64,000 nt of DNA, from assembly GCF_012271765.1 (NCBI RefSeq), contig NZ_VRKO01000005.1, forward strand, positions 62,001 to 126,000, in the 5' to 3' direction. Numbering within the stretch: position 1 is the stretch's first letter; the number at the start of each line of letters is the position of its first letter. The position numbers and the translations under genes were made by a program. The notes beneath the pieces are model-generated. The model searched no databases. It was not told the origin of the DNA and was given only the letters and a program-made list of their open reading frames with translations. Source of the stretch: Erwinia rhapontici. Its GTDB lineage: Bacteria; Pseudomonadota; Gammaproteobacteria; Enterobacterales; Enterobacteriaceae. This document shows positions 9,971 through 20,993 of this stretch, in pieces.

Positions 9971-10945
9971 TTAGAATTCGCGCTGAACTGACATGTGCGC
10001 AAGGGCTTCCAGCGCACTCCGCCATGGCGACTCAGGCAGGGCTTTCAGAGCTGTAATGGCTTTATCGGCTTCTTGTTCCGCAGCATTGCGCGTCCATTCC
10101 AGTGAGCCACACTGGTGCATTGCTTCCAGAACAGGTTCCAGTAAATGGCGTCCGTTACCTTCTTCAATCGCAGTACGAATCATGCTGGCTTGCTGCGGTG
10201 TTCCGTTACGCATGGCATGCAATAACGGCAGTGTCGGTTTACCTTCACTCAGGTCATCACCCACGTTTTTACCCAGCGTTTTGCCATCGGCACTGTAATC
10301 CAGCAGATCATCAATGAGCTGGAATGCGGTGCCGATGTAGCGGCCGTAATCCTGCAAAGCCTGCTCTTGTACCGCGTTGGCACCTGCCAGAATGGCCGAG
10401 GACTGTGCTGCTGCTTCGAACAGGCGTGCGGTTTTGCTGTAAATGACGCGCATGTAGCTTTCTTCGGTGATGTCCGGGTCATTACAGTTCATCAACTGTA
10501 AGACTTCGCCTTCCGCAATCACATTGACCGCTTCAGACATCAGGGCCAGAACCCTCAGCGAGCCGAGGCTGGTCATCATCTGGAACGAGCGAGTGTAGAT
10601 AAAATCACCGACCAGCACGCTGGCAGCATTGCCAAACGCGGCGTTCGCGGTGGCTTTACCTCTGCGCATATCTGATTCATCCACGACGTCATCGTGTAGC
10701 AGCGTGGCGGTATGAATGAATTCGATCAACGCCGCGACGGTAATGTGTTGTTTACCTTCGTAATTATTGATGGCGCGTGCTGCAAGCACAGCGATCATCG
10801 GACGGATACGCTTACCTCCGCCACTGATAATGTAATAGCCCAGCTGATTGATGAGGGATACATCCGAGTTCAGCTGGTCGAGTATTGTCGCATTGACGTC
10901 CGCCATATCTTGCGCGGTGAGTTCATTTATCTGTTCTAAGTTCAT
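9971..10945 (-). CDS. ispB: IspB, octaprenyl diphosphate synthase
   Basis: This 324-residue trans-polyprenyl synthase has the first aspartate-rich motif LLHDDVVDESD near residue 84-90 and the second, QLIDDLLDY, near 211-216, with the conserved GGGKRIRPM upstream. It elongates farnesyl diphosphate with isopentenyl units to make the octaprenyl side chain of ubiquinone and menaquinone, and is essential in E. coli. It is divergent from rplU, as in E. coli, with 254 bp between them, and is followed by its own terminator. Confidence 0.97.
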   Translation of the reverse strand: MNLEQINELTAQDMADVNATILDQLNSDVSLINQLGYYIISGGGKRIRPMIAVLAARAINNYEGKQHITVAALIEFIHTATLLHDDVVDESDMRRGKATANAAFGNAASVLVGDFIYTRSFQMMTSLGSLRVLALMSEAVNVIAEGEVLQLMNCNDPDITEESYMRVIYSKTARLFEAAAQSSAILAGANAVQEQALQDYGRYIGTAFQLIDDLLDYSADGKTLGKNVGDDLSEGKPTLPLLHAMRNGTPQQASMIRTAIEEGNGRHLLEPVLEAMHQCGSLEWTRNAAEQEADKAITALKALPESPWRSALEALAHMSVQREF

Positions 10946-11100
10946 CAGTCTGTTCAGCTATCGCTCAGTTCGCTGCTATGATAAGCGCCTTTACCGTGCC
11001 AGTGGCATGAAATGTATGACAGATTGTACTTGAAAAACGCGGCGGTGAAACGTCCCCATTCACGTTGCGTTTTTTTTCTGCAATAGAGCGAAACAGGCTA

Positions 11101-11129
11101 TTGTCTTTACCTGCGAAGTTGCGTAGAAT
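11101..11129 (+). promoter_or_regulatory. Predicted sigma-70 promoter of rplU-rpmA
   Basis: TTGTCT (11101-11106) and TAGAAT (11124-11129) are separated by exactly 17 bp. A GC-rich discriminator (CGCGCCC) follows, typical of stringently controlled ribosomal protein promoters. It leaves a leader of about 65 bases before rplU. Confidence 0.75.
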
Positions 11130-11199
11130 TCGCGCCCTATTGTGAATATTTATAGCGCAGCCTGAAATCAAAGAAGGCAAGCGCGAAAGCGGAGTTTAT

Positions 11200-11511
11200 A
11201 TGTACGCGGTTTTCCAAAGTGGTGGTAAACAACACCGAGTAAGCGAAGGTCAAACCATTCGCCTGGAAAAGCTGGACATCGCAACCGGCGAAGTCGTTGA
11301 ATTCGACCAGGTTCTGATGATTGCTAACGGCGAAGACGTTAAAATCGGCGCACCTTTAGTTTCAGGTGGCGTGATCAAGGCTGAAATCGTAGCTCACGGT
11401 CGTGGCGACAAGATCAAGATTGTTAAGTTCCGTCGTCGTAAGCATTACCGTAAGCAGCAGGGTCACCGTCAGTGGTTCACTGATGTGAAGATCACTGGCA
11501 TCAGCGCATAA
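11200..11511 (+). CDS. rplU: RplU, 50S ribosomal protein L21
   Basis: The 103 residues match bacterial L21 from end to end ([26 protein letters not shown]; the basic RNA-binding segment [31 protein letters not shown]). L21 binds 23S rRNA in the large subunit. rpmA follows after 15 bp and the pair is expressed from the promoter at 11101-11129. Confidence 0.99.
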   Translation: MYAVFQSGGKQHRVSEGQTIRLEKLDIATGEVVEFDQVLMIANGEDVKIGAPLVSGGVIKAEIVAHGRGDKIKIVKFRRRKHYRKQQGHRQWFTDVKITGISA

Positions 11512-11523
11512 CAGGAGACCTGA

Positions 11524-11784
<261 letters not shown>

Positions 11785-11836
11785 TTAGGTTTTCGTGCCG
11801 CGGAACGGCTGTTAAGCCGTTCACTGCTGCGAAAAT

Positions 11837-11867
11837 AAAAGCCCCGCACTAGACTGCGGGGCTTTTT
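11837..11867 (+). terminator. Intrinsic terminator after rpmA
   Basis: A perfect 12-bp stem (AAAAGCCCCGCA / TGCGGGGCTTTT) with a 6-base loop and a T-run lies 52 bp after rpmA and ends about 20 bp before yhbE. It probably reduces, rather than abolishes, read-through to yhbE-obgE. Confidence 0.9.
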
Positions 11868-11888
11868 ACATTCTGCCAGGGAACACTG

Positions 11889-14062
<2,174 letters not shown>

Positions 14063-14070
14063 TCTTCGCT

Positions 14071-14105
14071 AAAAAAATAGGGTGCCACTGGCGCCCTATT
14101 TTTTT
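14071..14105 (+). terminator. Intrinsic terminator after obgE
   Basis: The stem AAATAGGGtGCC / GGCgCCCTATTT has a 3-base loop, one T-G pair and a long T-run. The A-run on the other side makes it usable for the convergent ent genes too. Confidence 0.9.
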
Positions 14106-14150
14106 GTGCTTAATCGCGGCGGTTCTGATGTGGTACCGCGCCTCTGCGCT

Positions 14151-14561
14151 TTAGCCGATAATGGCGGTTGTCAGTCGTGCAATACAGCACAGCTGATCCT
14201 GTGCATTCACAATCTCAATCTGCCAGACCTGGTTCATACTGCCGCTGTGAAGCGCCCTGCAGATGCCGCGTACGGTTCCGCTATAGACCGCACGCAGATG
14301 GCTGGCGCTGACTTCAATACCTACCACATTCTGACCTGGCTGCGAACAGAGCCAACCTGCCATTGACCCCAGCGATTCCGCCAACGCCACTGATGCGCCA
14401 CCGTGCAGCAGCCCAAACGGCTGCTGTGTGCGAGCATCCATGGGCATAGTGGCTTCCAGCCAGTCAGGCTCCAGTCGGGTAAAGACCATACCCAGCCCGG
14501 CAATTAGCGTACCTTCTGCCATCTGATTTAGCTCAGTCAGGCTACTTTGTCGTTTCCACAT
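14151..14561 (-). CDS. entH: EntH, proofreading thioesterase of the enterobactin pathway
   Basis: I start at 14561 (MWKRQSSLTELNQM), which matches E. coli EntH (MIWKRHLTLDELN) and lies 1 bp after the entA stop; the result is 136 residues. It is a hotdog-fold acyl-CoA thioesterase with the motif QPFGLLHGGASVALAESLGSMAG. The family member in E. coli clears wrongly loaded acyl groups from the aryl carrier domain of EntB. It is the last gene of entC-E-B-A-H, the normal enterobacterial order, but no other siderophore genes follow. Confidence 0.94.
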   Translation of the reverse strand: MWKRQSSLTELNQMAEGTLIAGLGMVFTRLEPDWLEATMPMDARTQQPFGLLHGGASVALAESLGSMAGWLCSQPGQNVVGIEVSASHLRAVYSGTVRGICRALHSGSMNQVWQIEIVNAQDQLCCIARLTTAIIG

Positions 14562-14562
14562 A

Positions 14563-15321
14563 TCAGGCACCCAGAGTGGCTCCGCCATCGACAACAATAT
14601 CCTGCATCACGATATGGCTGGCGCTGTCGGAGGCGAGGAACAATACCGTGTTGGCGATTTCCTGAGGTTGGGCAATTTTCTGCAACGGAATACCCAGTTT
14701 GTACTGATCGGGGTAGCCGGCGATCATCTGCTGTTCGTCTTCCGGTTTATGCCACAGGCTCCGTTGCATCGCGGTGTCTGTGGAACCGGGTGAAACGATA
14801 TTGCAGCGGACACCAAAGGGAGCCATTTCCAGCCCGACAGTGAGGCACAGGCTACGCAGGGCTGCTTTAGAAGCACCATAAGCTGACATACCGATACGCG
14901 GCGCGTGTGCCGCATTGGAGGCAACAGTGACAATCGCGCCGGCACGTTGCTGACGGAACAGTGGCAGTGTTTGCTGGAACAGATTGAATGCCCCCCCGGC
15001 GTTGACGGCCATGCAGGCCTGCCAGTCCTCCACCGCGAGTTCTTCGGTGCTGCCAGTACGTAAAATACCGGCAGCATTCACCAGCACATCAAGGCGGGGT
15101 GTATCTGACAGCAGGCGCTGACAGACACGTTTCACCTGATCGGCATCGGAAATATCGACAATGGCGCGCTGGAAGGGGTAATCGTTTTGCGAAAACTGTT
15201 TATCAAACCCCACCACAGAGGCACCCGCAGCAACAAATGCCAGTGCAGTATGATAACCAATCCCCTGGCCCGCCCCGGTGATCCACACCTGTTTATTGCT
15301 GAAGTCAAAACGGCATGACAT
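14563..15321 (-). CDS. entA: EntA, 2,3-dihydro-2,3-dihydroxybenzoate dehydrogenase
   Basis: This short-chain dehydrogenase has 252 residues from the start at 15321 ([18 protein letters not shown]). NAD-binding glycines TGAGQGIGYH, the NAAG motif and the catalytic YGASK are all present, and the C terminus QDIVVDGGATLGA matches the family. It oxidises 2,3-dihydro-2,3-dihydroxybenzoate to 2,3-dihydroxybenzoate with NAD+. Its ATG overlaps the entB stop by one base (TAATG). A longer start 30 bp upstream lies within entB and is unlikely. Confidence 0.95.
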   Translation of the reverse strand: MSCRFDFSNKQVWITGAGQGIGYHTALAFVAAGASVVGFDKQFSQNDYPFQRAIVDISDADQVKRVCQRLLSDTPRLDVLVNAAGILRTGSTEELAVEDWQACMAVNAGGAFNLFQQTLPLFRQQRAGAIVTVASNAAHAPRIGMSAYGASKAALRSLCLTVGLEMAPFGVRCNIVSPGSTDTAMQRSLWHKPEDEQQMIAGYPDQYKLGIPLQKIAQPQEIANTVLFLASDSASHIVMQDIVVDGGATLGA

Positions 15322-16175
15322 TACGCAGGCTCCCTCGACAGCAGTGCCCACCAGCCATCAATACTGGGATTTTTTGCCAGGGCGATGAAGTCGATATCGC
15401 TATGCACCTGGCGCCAGCGGGCTGCCAGCGCCATCATGCGCACCGAATCCAGTCCGTAATCCACCAGATTTTCGCTATCAAGGAGATCATCGCTGTCTTC
15501 ATCCAGCAGGGGCAGGACCACGGCACGTAGCTGCTCTTTGCTTTGTGGCAGTGGCAGCAGGGTTTCCGTCATCACAACGCGGCCGCTGCGACCGGCTGTA
15601 TAGGTCAGCGACATCATATGTTCTTCGCGGCTGAAGTCAGCCAGGGCGTCAGCCACCATAAATGGCTTGATGTTACGCATAAAGGCGTCGGTCGCGGTGG
15701 TCAGACAGCCAATGTGGGCATATACGCCACAGATAATCAGCTGGTCGCGTCCGGTTTCATTCAGGATCGATTCCAGCGGTGAGCGATGAAATGCGCTGTA
15801 ACGCCATTTCACCAGCACCTGGTCATGTTCATCCGGTGCCAGTGCAGCCACGACTTTCTGCTGATCAGGGTGTTTGTTGAGGCCAGGTCCCCACATGTCG
15901 TTTAGCAGAGCACGATCTTCAGCACTTTGCTCATTGGGCTGTGCGGTGTAGAACACCGGGATCCCCTGGGATTTGCAGTACTCGCGTAACCGGGCAATAT
16001 TGGCGACGACTTGTTCAATCAGCGGGCTGTCTTCACCCCAAAAATTGAGGAAATACTCCTGCATATCGTGGATCAGTAACGCGGCACGCGCCGGTTCAAA
16101 GGCCCAGGTCACTTTATTGGCTGGCAGTTCGGCTGCGGTTGGCAGCGCGTAAGAATTTAACGTTGGAATAGCCAT
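15321..16175 (-). CDS. entB: EntB, isochorismatase with aryl carrier domain
   Basis: The start at 16175 ([18 protein letters not shown]) follows a GGAGAG ribosome site; the 284 residues match E. coli EntB (285). Residues 1-210 are an isochorismatase domain ([33 protein letters not shown]), and the C-terminal third is an aryl carrier domain with the phosphopantetheine site DYGLDS near residue 244. It cleaves isochorismate and carries the activated dihydroxybenzoyl group. The intact carrier domain implies a partner synthetase and a phosphopantetheinyl transferase, neither found in the window. Confidence 0.96.
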   Translation of the reverse strand: MAIPTLNSYALPTAAELPANKVTWAFEPARAALLIHDMQEYFLNFWGEDSPLIEQVVANIARLREYCKSQGIPVFYTAQPNEQSAEDRALLNDMWGPGLNKHPDQQKVVAALAPDEHDQVLVKWRYSAFHRSPLESILNETGRDQLIICGVYAHIGCLTTATDAFMRNIKPFMVADALADFSREEHMMSLTYTAGRSGRVVMTETLLPLPQSKEQLRAVVLPLLDEDSDDLLDSENLVDYGLDSVRMMALAARWRQVHSDIDFIALAKNPSIDGWWALLSREPA

Positions 16176-16191
16176 TACTCTCTCCTGAAAA

Positions 16192-17805
16192 TTATCCGTT
16201 CTGCTGAGTGGCCAGCTGCTGGCGCAGGCGTTTTTTGTCCACTTTTCCCACCGGGGTGAGCGGTAGCTCATCGACACATTCAATGCGATCCGGCAGCTTG
16301 AATTCCGCCACGCCCAGTTCACGCAGATGACGACGTAAGACCACCGGTTTTAGCGCACGACGCGCGACAATAAACGCACAGCTTTTCTCACCCATCAGGT
16401 TGTCTTCCATGGACACCAGCGCAGCATGGATCACGTCTTCATGGCGCAGTAGCAGGTTTTCGATCTCTTCCGCTGCGATCTTTTCGCCACCCCGGTTGAT
16501 CTGATCCTTCTCGCGCCCCTGAACGGTGATGTAGCCGTCTGCAGCGATGGCGATCAGATCGCCGGAGCAGTAGAAACCCTGATCATCGAAGCTGGCAGCA
16601 TTGTGCTCCGGGCTATTGTAGTAACCACGGAAGGTATAAGGGCCGCGCGTCATCAGGCGGCCGGTTTCTCCCGCGGGCAGTGGCTGACCCTGCTCATCCG
16701 CGACCCAAACCTCGTCGTCGTCAGAGATCGGACGGCCCTGCGTAGTGAGAATATGCTGCTGGTCATCGTCCAGGCGGGTGTAGTTCACCAGACCTTCGGC
16801 CATGCCAAAGACCTGCTGGAGCTGGCAGCCAATTTCTTTCTGGATACGTGAAGCCAGTGATTCACTGAGCTTGGCACCACCAACTTGTAACAGTGCCAGT
16901 GATGTCAGTGCACGGTTGCTGCCCCATTCCTGAATTGCCTGTAACCACAGACTGACGGCGGGTGGCACCAGTGCCGCCACGTTAACCTGATGTTGTTCAA
17001 TCAGCGGGAAGCAGAGGTTGGCACTGGGATCGTTCGCCATTACCACACAGCCACCCGCGTAAAACACGCCGAGGGAGCCTGGTGAGCTCATCGCATAGTT
17101 ATGGGCGGCGGGCAGGGCATTCAGATAACGAGTCTGTGCGTTGAACTCACAGATCTCAACGCTGCCACGAATACTGTAGTAATAATCATTGTGGGTACGT
17201 GGGATCAGTTTCGGGGTTCCGGTACTGCCGCCGGAGAGCTGAAAGAAGGCCACTTCATCGGCAGCAGAGGGGCTGGCTATAAAATCGCCGGCATCTGCAT
17301 CAATCAGGCCTGACAGTGAAAGCGCAACGTTGTTTTCATTGTGCAACGCCACGGCCTTCAGCGCCGGGAAATCCTGCCGGAGTTGATTGAGATAATCATC
17401 GTTGCTAAACAGGCTGTGCTGGCGGTCGGCAATCAACAGCGCGGGCTGAATTTGCAGCGCGTAGGCGCTCAGTTCGTTGCGTTGATGACTGAATAGTGCG
17501 TTAACAGGGGCGACGCCAATTTTCAGCAAGGCAAAAAAGGTGACGTAGAATTCTGCAACGTTACCCAGTTGTACCAGTGCCGTGTCACCTGACTTCAGAC
17601 CACGGCGTTGCAGCGAGGCTGCCAGGCGATCGGACTGCTGTGCCAGATCGTGGTAGCGATAACGGCGCGTGCCGTCAATCACGGCTACGGCGCTGCTGCC
17701 AGCGTGACGTTGCAGAATGTCCGTTAACGGCAGATCCAGCCAGTAACCTTTTGCGCGATACTGTGTGGCCAGATCGTCCGGCCAGCGAGAATAAGGGATG
17801 GTCAT
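16192..17805 (-). CDS. entE: EntE, 2,3-dihydroxybenzoate-AMP ligase
   Basis: From [17 protein letters not shown] at 17805 the protein has 537 residues (536 in E. coli). It is an adenylate-forming enzyme: P-loop-like [18 protein letters not shown]5 region [14 protein letters not shown], hinge [19 protein letters not shown] and the C-terminal lysine motif [12 protein letters not shown]. It activates 2,3-dihydroxybenzoate with ATP and loads it onto EntB. The start is 11 bp after the entC stop, and 16 bp separate it from entB, consistent with one operon. Confidence 0.96.
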   Translation of the reverse strand: MTIPYSRWPDDLATQYRAKGYWLDLPLTDILQRHAGSSAVAVIDGTRRYRYHDLAQQSDRLAASLQRRGLKSGDTALVQLGNVAEFYVTFFALLKIGVAPVNALFSHQRNELSAYALQIQPALLIADRQHSLFSNDDYLNQLRQDFPALKAVALHNENNVALSLSGLIDADAGDFIASPSAADEVAFFQLSGGSTGTPKLIPRTHNDYYYSIRGSVEICEFNAQTRYLNALPAAHNYAMSSPGSLGVFYAGGCVVMANDPSANLCFPLIEQHQVNVAALVPPAVSLWLQAIQEWGSNRALTSLALLQVGGAKLSESLASRIQKEIGCQLQQVFGMAEGLVNYTRLDDDQQHILTTQGRPISDDDEVWVADEQGQPLPAGETGRLMTRGPYTFRGYYNSPEHNAASFDDQGFYCSGDLIAIAADGYITVQGREKDQINRGGEKIAAEEIENLLLRHEDVIHAALVSMEDNLMGEKSCAFIVARRALKPVVLRRHLRELGVAEFKLPDRIECVDELPLTPVGKVDKKRLRQQLATQQNG

Positions 17806-17816
17806 GACAGCACTCT

Positions 17817-18992
17817 TTAGTTCAGGCCAAAAGCCCGTAGCATGGTGTTGAGTTTGACGCCGGTTTCCCGCCATTCGGATTCCGGGCTGGAGGCCGGAAC
17901 GATACCGGCACCGGCAAACAGACGAACGCGGTTACCGTTCACTTTGCCGCAGCGGATGGTGACGACCCATTCACCGTTGCCGTGCTCATCGCACCAGCCG
18001 ACAATGCCGCCAAAGAGGCCCCGATTGAACGGTTCCAGTTCAGCAATCAGTTTCTGGGCAGTGGTATGCGGGAAGCCGCTCAGCGCCGGCGTTGGATGCA
18101 GCAGGCAGGCCAGTGACAGTGCCGTATCGGCTTTCTGGCTCACTTCACCTTCAATCGCGGTGCCCAGATGCCAGAGCGTCGAGGTGGTCAACAGCTCCGG
18201 GGTCGCTGGCAGGGCAAGGTAAGCGCTGCGGGGTTGCAGCACATCGCGCATGGCATCGGTCACCAGCTTATGCTCGTAGCGATCCTTGGTGGATGCCATC
18301 AGCTGTTGCCCGGCCTGACGATCTTTCTGTGCATCACTTTCACGACGCGCCGATCCGGCCAGTGGATGGGTGTAATAGCGGCTGTCATGCTTGCGCATCA
18401 GCAACTCCGGGCTGGCCCCCAGCAATGAACCCCCTTCCGGTAGTGCAACATGGAAGTTATAGCTTCCAGGATTCTGCGTCATCAGGCGCGTCATCAGGTT
18501 GGCAATATCGATCTTCTCGGTAGTGACGATTTCCATCAGGCGTGACAGCACCACTTTGTCCAACTGCTTCGTTGTGGTCGCGTCAACGGCCTGGGCGACC
18601 ATCTGCATAAAGGCGTCCTGCTCTGGCAGAGCAGTACGGCGCATGACGTCAGGAAGCTCACTCTTTGGCGCGCCCATTTGTTGCAGATACGCCTTGCCAT
18701 CGAAGTACTGGCTGGACTCAGGGATAAACAGGGAAGAAGGCTGGCTGGCATCGAAGGGGATCGCCCCGACGAGCACGGGGTGAGCAATTCCCTGGCGTTT
18801 CGCATCAAGGAATCGTTGCCGGATTTCGTGTTGAAATTCGCTCTGTAGCGCTTCACCACCGAATGCAGGGGTGGTGACGGTGGTAAAGCAGCCCTGTGCT
18901 GCCAGACTGCGCCAGGGAGACATAAAGAAAAAACCACTGGCGGCTGCCTGTGAGGCAAACTGTAGCGTACTTTCTGACGTTAACGATTCCAT
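17817..18992 (-). CDS. entC: EntC, isochorismate synthase
   Basis: This 391-residue chorismate-utilising enzyme has the same length as E. coli EntC. Family signatures include [48 protein letters not shown] and [25 protein letters not shown]. It isomerises chorismate to isochorismate, diverting the shikimate pathway to 2,3-dihydroxybenzoate. It is the first gene of the cassette, preceded by a GAGG ribosome site and by a Fur-like sequence, so iron repression is likely. No fepA-type receptor gene diverges from it. Confidence 0.96.
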   Translation of the reverse strand: MESLTSESTLQFASQAAASGFFFMSPWRSLAAQGCFTTVTTPAFGGEALQSEFQHEIRQRFLDAKRQGIAHPVLVGAIPFDASQPSSLFIPESSQYFDGKAYLQQMGAPKSELPDVMRRTALPEQDAFMQMVAQAVDATTTKQLDKVVLSRLMEIVTTEKIDIANLMTRLMTQNPGSYNFHVALPEGGSLLGASPELLMRKHDSRYYTHPLAGSARRESDAQKDRQAGQQLMASTKDRYEHKLVTDAMRDVLQPRSAYLALPATPELLTTSTLWHLGTAIEGEVSQKADTALSLACLLHPTPALSGFPHTTAQKLIAELEPFNRGLFGGIVGWCDEHGNGEWVVTIRCGKVNGNRVRLFAGAGIVPASSPESEWRETGVKLNTMLRAFGLN

Positions 18993-19005
18993 TAGGCATC
19001 CTCAT

Positions 19006-19042
19006 TTAAATGATAAACGTAGTAAGAACTATTATCATTTGC
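19006..19042 (-). promoter_or_regulatory. Fur-like operator upstream of entC
   Basis: On the minus strand, GCAAATGATAATAGTTCTT (19042-19024) matches the 19-bp Fur consensus at 13 positions, including the core AATGATAAT. A weaker match in the other orientation around ATGATAAAC lies at 19006-19024. Together they sit 14-50 bp before the entC start, where an iron-repressed promoter would be. Confidence 0.65.
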
Positions 19043-19274
19043 TTTCAGGTGCAGTAAACTACGTCGATTATTGTGGAGTGTCAATAAAGGTAAATTAATT
19101 TAATTATCGTAAAGACATCCTTACACGGTGGGTGCTGTACGCGAGCCGTGCTGCCATTACCTGTGAAAAGGGGTGCCAGAGGAATCCACATAAAAGGTAA
19201 GCATTGCTGATTAAATGCCCGTGGGATAACGCCTGTGGGATAACAGAGGATGTTAGGCGGGTAGCAGGAAACGT

Positions 19275-20330
19275 TTAGTCAAGCTGATGGGGTAACCAGC
19301 AGCTGGCTTTGAGGCCACTGCGATCGCTACGGTTCGTCAGACTGAGGTGCCCACGATGGATTTGCACAATGCGCTGGACGATATTCAGGCCAAGTCCGCT
19401 ACCACCATAGCGACGATCCATTCGACGGAAGGCTTTGATGGCATCGTTTACCATACTGGCATCAATGCCGGAGCCTTCATCGTGGACACTGACCTGGCTT
19501 CCGGTTTCCTCATCTTCCACCAGCAACGTAATCGTGCTGCCCTCTGGACTGTAACGTGAGGCATTCTCCAGCAGGTTACGCAGCATCAGCCTCAGCAAGA
19601 TGGCATCGCCCTGTACCGTGCGTATTGTCGTGCTGCTAACAATAAGATGCTGCTGACGCAGGGCCAGTAGTTCATCCATTTCCTGGCGTAGCGGGTCAAT
19701 GACATCATGCCAGCTCAGGGTCTGATAATGGCCGCTGGCCAGTGCCTGACCGGCGCGTGACAACATCAGGAGCTGCTCAATAACATGCATCAGTTGATCG
19801 ATGCGCTCAACCAGCATCGGCCCCTGTTTTACCCCTTCCTGCTCCAGCAGCTCAAGGTGTAACCGCAGACCTGCCAGCGGCGTACGCAGCTCGTGTGCAG
19901 CATCGGCGGTGAACAGCCGCTCCTGCTGCAGCGTATTATCAAGACGGCCCAGCAGCTGGTTTAACGCCCCGGTGACCGCCACAATTTCATCCATTTCTGA
20001 ATGCAGCGGCAGGGGAGAGAGATTGTCAGCAGAGCGGGTAACCAGGTTTTGTTGAAGCGATCTGAGCGGGCGAATAATCCAGCTGATTGCCCAGAATGAA
20101 AGCAGCAGGGTAAAGCAGACCATCACCAGCGAAGGCAGAAGCAGAGAGGCGATGGCCTCGCGGATTTCATTTTCTACCTGATCATTACGAGCGTGTGCAG
20201 AGAGGGTCTCATTGACCAGAAAACTGATCTGTTCGCGGCTTTCATGCCACAGCCAGAGCGCGCTCATCAACTGGCAGCTCAACAGAATGAGCGTCAGCAT
20301 AATCAATAAACGCCGACGCATACTGTTCAT
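19275..20330 (-). CDS. pmrB: PmrB (BasS) sensor histidine kinase
   Basis: A 351-residue membrane kinase with two N-terminal transmembrane helices (about 8-27 and 63-86) around a short periplasmic loop. The loop has two ExxE motifs (ESRE at 30-33 and EIRE at 55-58), which in PmrB bind ferric iron. A HAMP segment follows, then the H-box ADAAHELRTPLAGLRLHLELL and ATPase boxes LLENASRYSP, DEGSGI and GGSGLGLNIV. With PmrA it controls lipid A modification and polymyxin resistance in related bacteria. It overlaps the pmrA stop by 4 bp and is last in dacB-pmrA-pmrB. Confidence 0.92.
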   Translation of the reverse strand: MNSMRRRLLIMLTLILLSCQLMSALWLWHESREQISFLVNETLSAHARNDQVENEIREAIASLLLPSLVMVCFTLLLSFWAISWIIRPLRSLQQNLVTRSADNLSPLPLHSEMDEIVAVTGALNQLLGRLDNTLQQERLFTADAAHELRTPLAGLRLHLELLEQEGVKQGPMLVERIDQLMHVIEQLLMLSRAGQALASGHYQTLSWHDVIDPLRQEMDELLALRQQHLIVSSTTIRTVQGDAILLRLMLRNLLENASRYSPEGSTITLLVEDEETGSQVSVHDEGSGIDASMVNDAIKAFRRMDRRYGGSGLGLNIVQRIVQIHRGHLSLTNRSDRSGLKASCWLPHQLD

Positions 20331-20989
20331 GCGCGTTCTTCCAGGCGATAGCCAACGCCACGTACGGTTTTAATCCGGTCTTTCCCCAGCTTACGCCGCA
20401 GATTATGGATATGGACTTCAAGGGTATTTGAGCCGGTATCATCTTGCCAGCTGTAGAGATCCTGCAGGAGTGTTTCCCGGTGCACCGTTTGACCAATGCG
20501 CATCAGTAGACGCGTTAACAGAGAAAACTCTTTAGGTGTCACCTCGATGGGGTGATTATCGACGGCGACCTGTTGCGAAGAGAGGTTAAGTGCGAGGTCG
20601 CCATGCTGTAACAGGTTATCGCTTCTTCCCTGATAGCGACGGATCAGCGCACGGACGCGGGCTTTCAGCTCAACCAGTGCAAAGGGTTTGATCAGATAGT
20701 CATCTGCTCCGGCATCCAGCCCGTCAACACGGTCAGATAATGCATCGCGTGCTGTCAGGATCAATACTGGCAGATCAACCTGCTCTTTGCGCCACTGCCG
20801 CAGCAGATCGGCACCATCACGATCCGGCAACCCAAGATCCAGAACAATCAGGCTGTACTGACCGCTGTTCAAATACGCAATGGCCTGCGCGGCGCTGGCC
20901 GCACAGTCCACAGCATAACCTTCACCCGTCAGGGCGAGGGTTAACCCCTGTTGCAGGAGCGTATCATCTTCAACGATCAGTATTTTCAT
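20327..20989 (-). CDS. pmrA: PmrA (BasR) response regulator
   Basis: I start at 20989 (MKILIVEDDTLLQQG), the family start, giving 220 residues. The receiver domain has acidic residues D8 and D9, phospho-acceptor D51 (IVLDLGLPD) and K near 102 (DYLIKPF). The C-terminal OmpR-type winged helix (TPKEFSLLTRLLMRIGQTVHRETLL, NTLEVHIHNLRRKLGKDRIKTVRGVGYRL) binds DNA. Its ATG lies 4 bp after the dacB stop, so it is co-transcribed with dacB. Target genes such as arn or pmrC are outside the window. Confidence 0.93.
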   Translation of the reverse strand: MKILIVEDDTLLQQGLTLALTGEGYAVDCAASAAQAIAYLNSGQYSLIVLDLGLPDRDGADLLRQWRKEQVDLPVLILTARDALSDRVDGLDAGADDYLIKPFALVELKARVRALIRRYQGRSDNLLQHGDLALNLSSQQVAVDNHPIEVTPKEFSLLTRLLMRIGQTVHRETLLQDLYSWQDDTGSNTLEVHIHNLRRKLGKDRIKTVRGVGYRLEERA

Positions 20990-20993
20990 TGGC

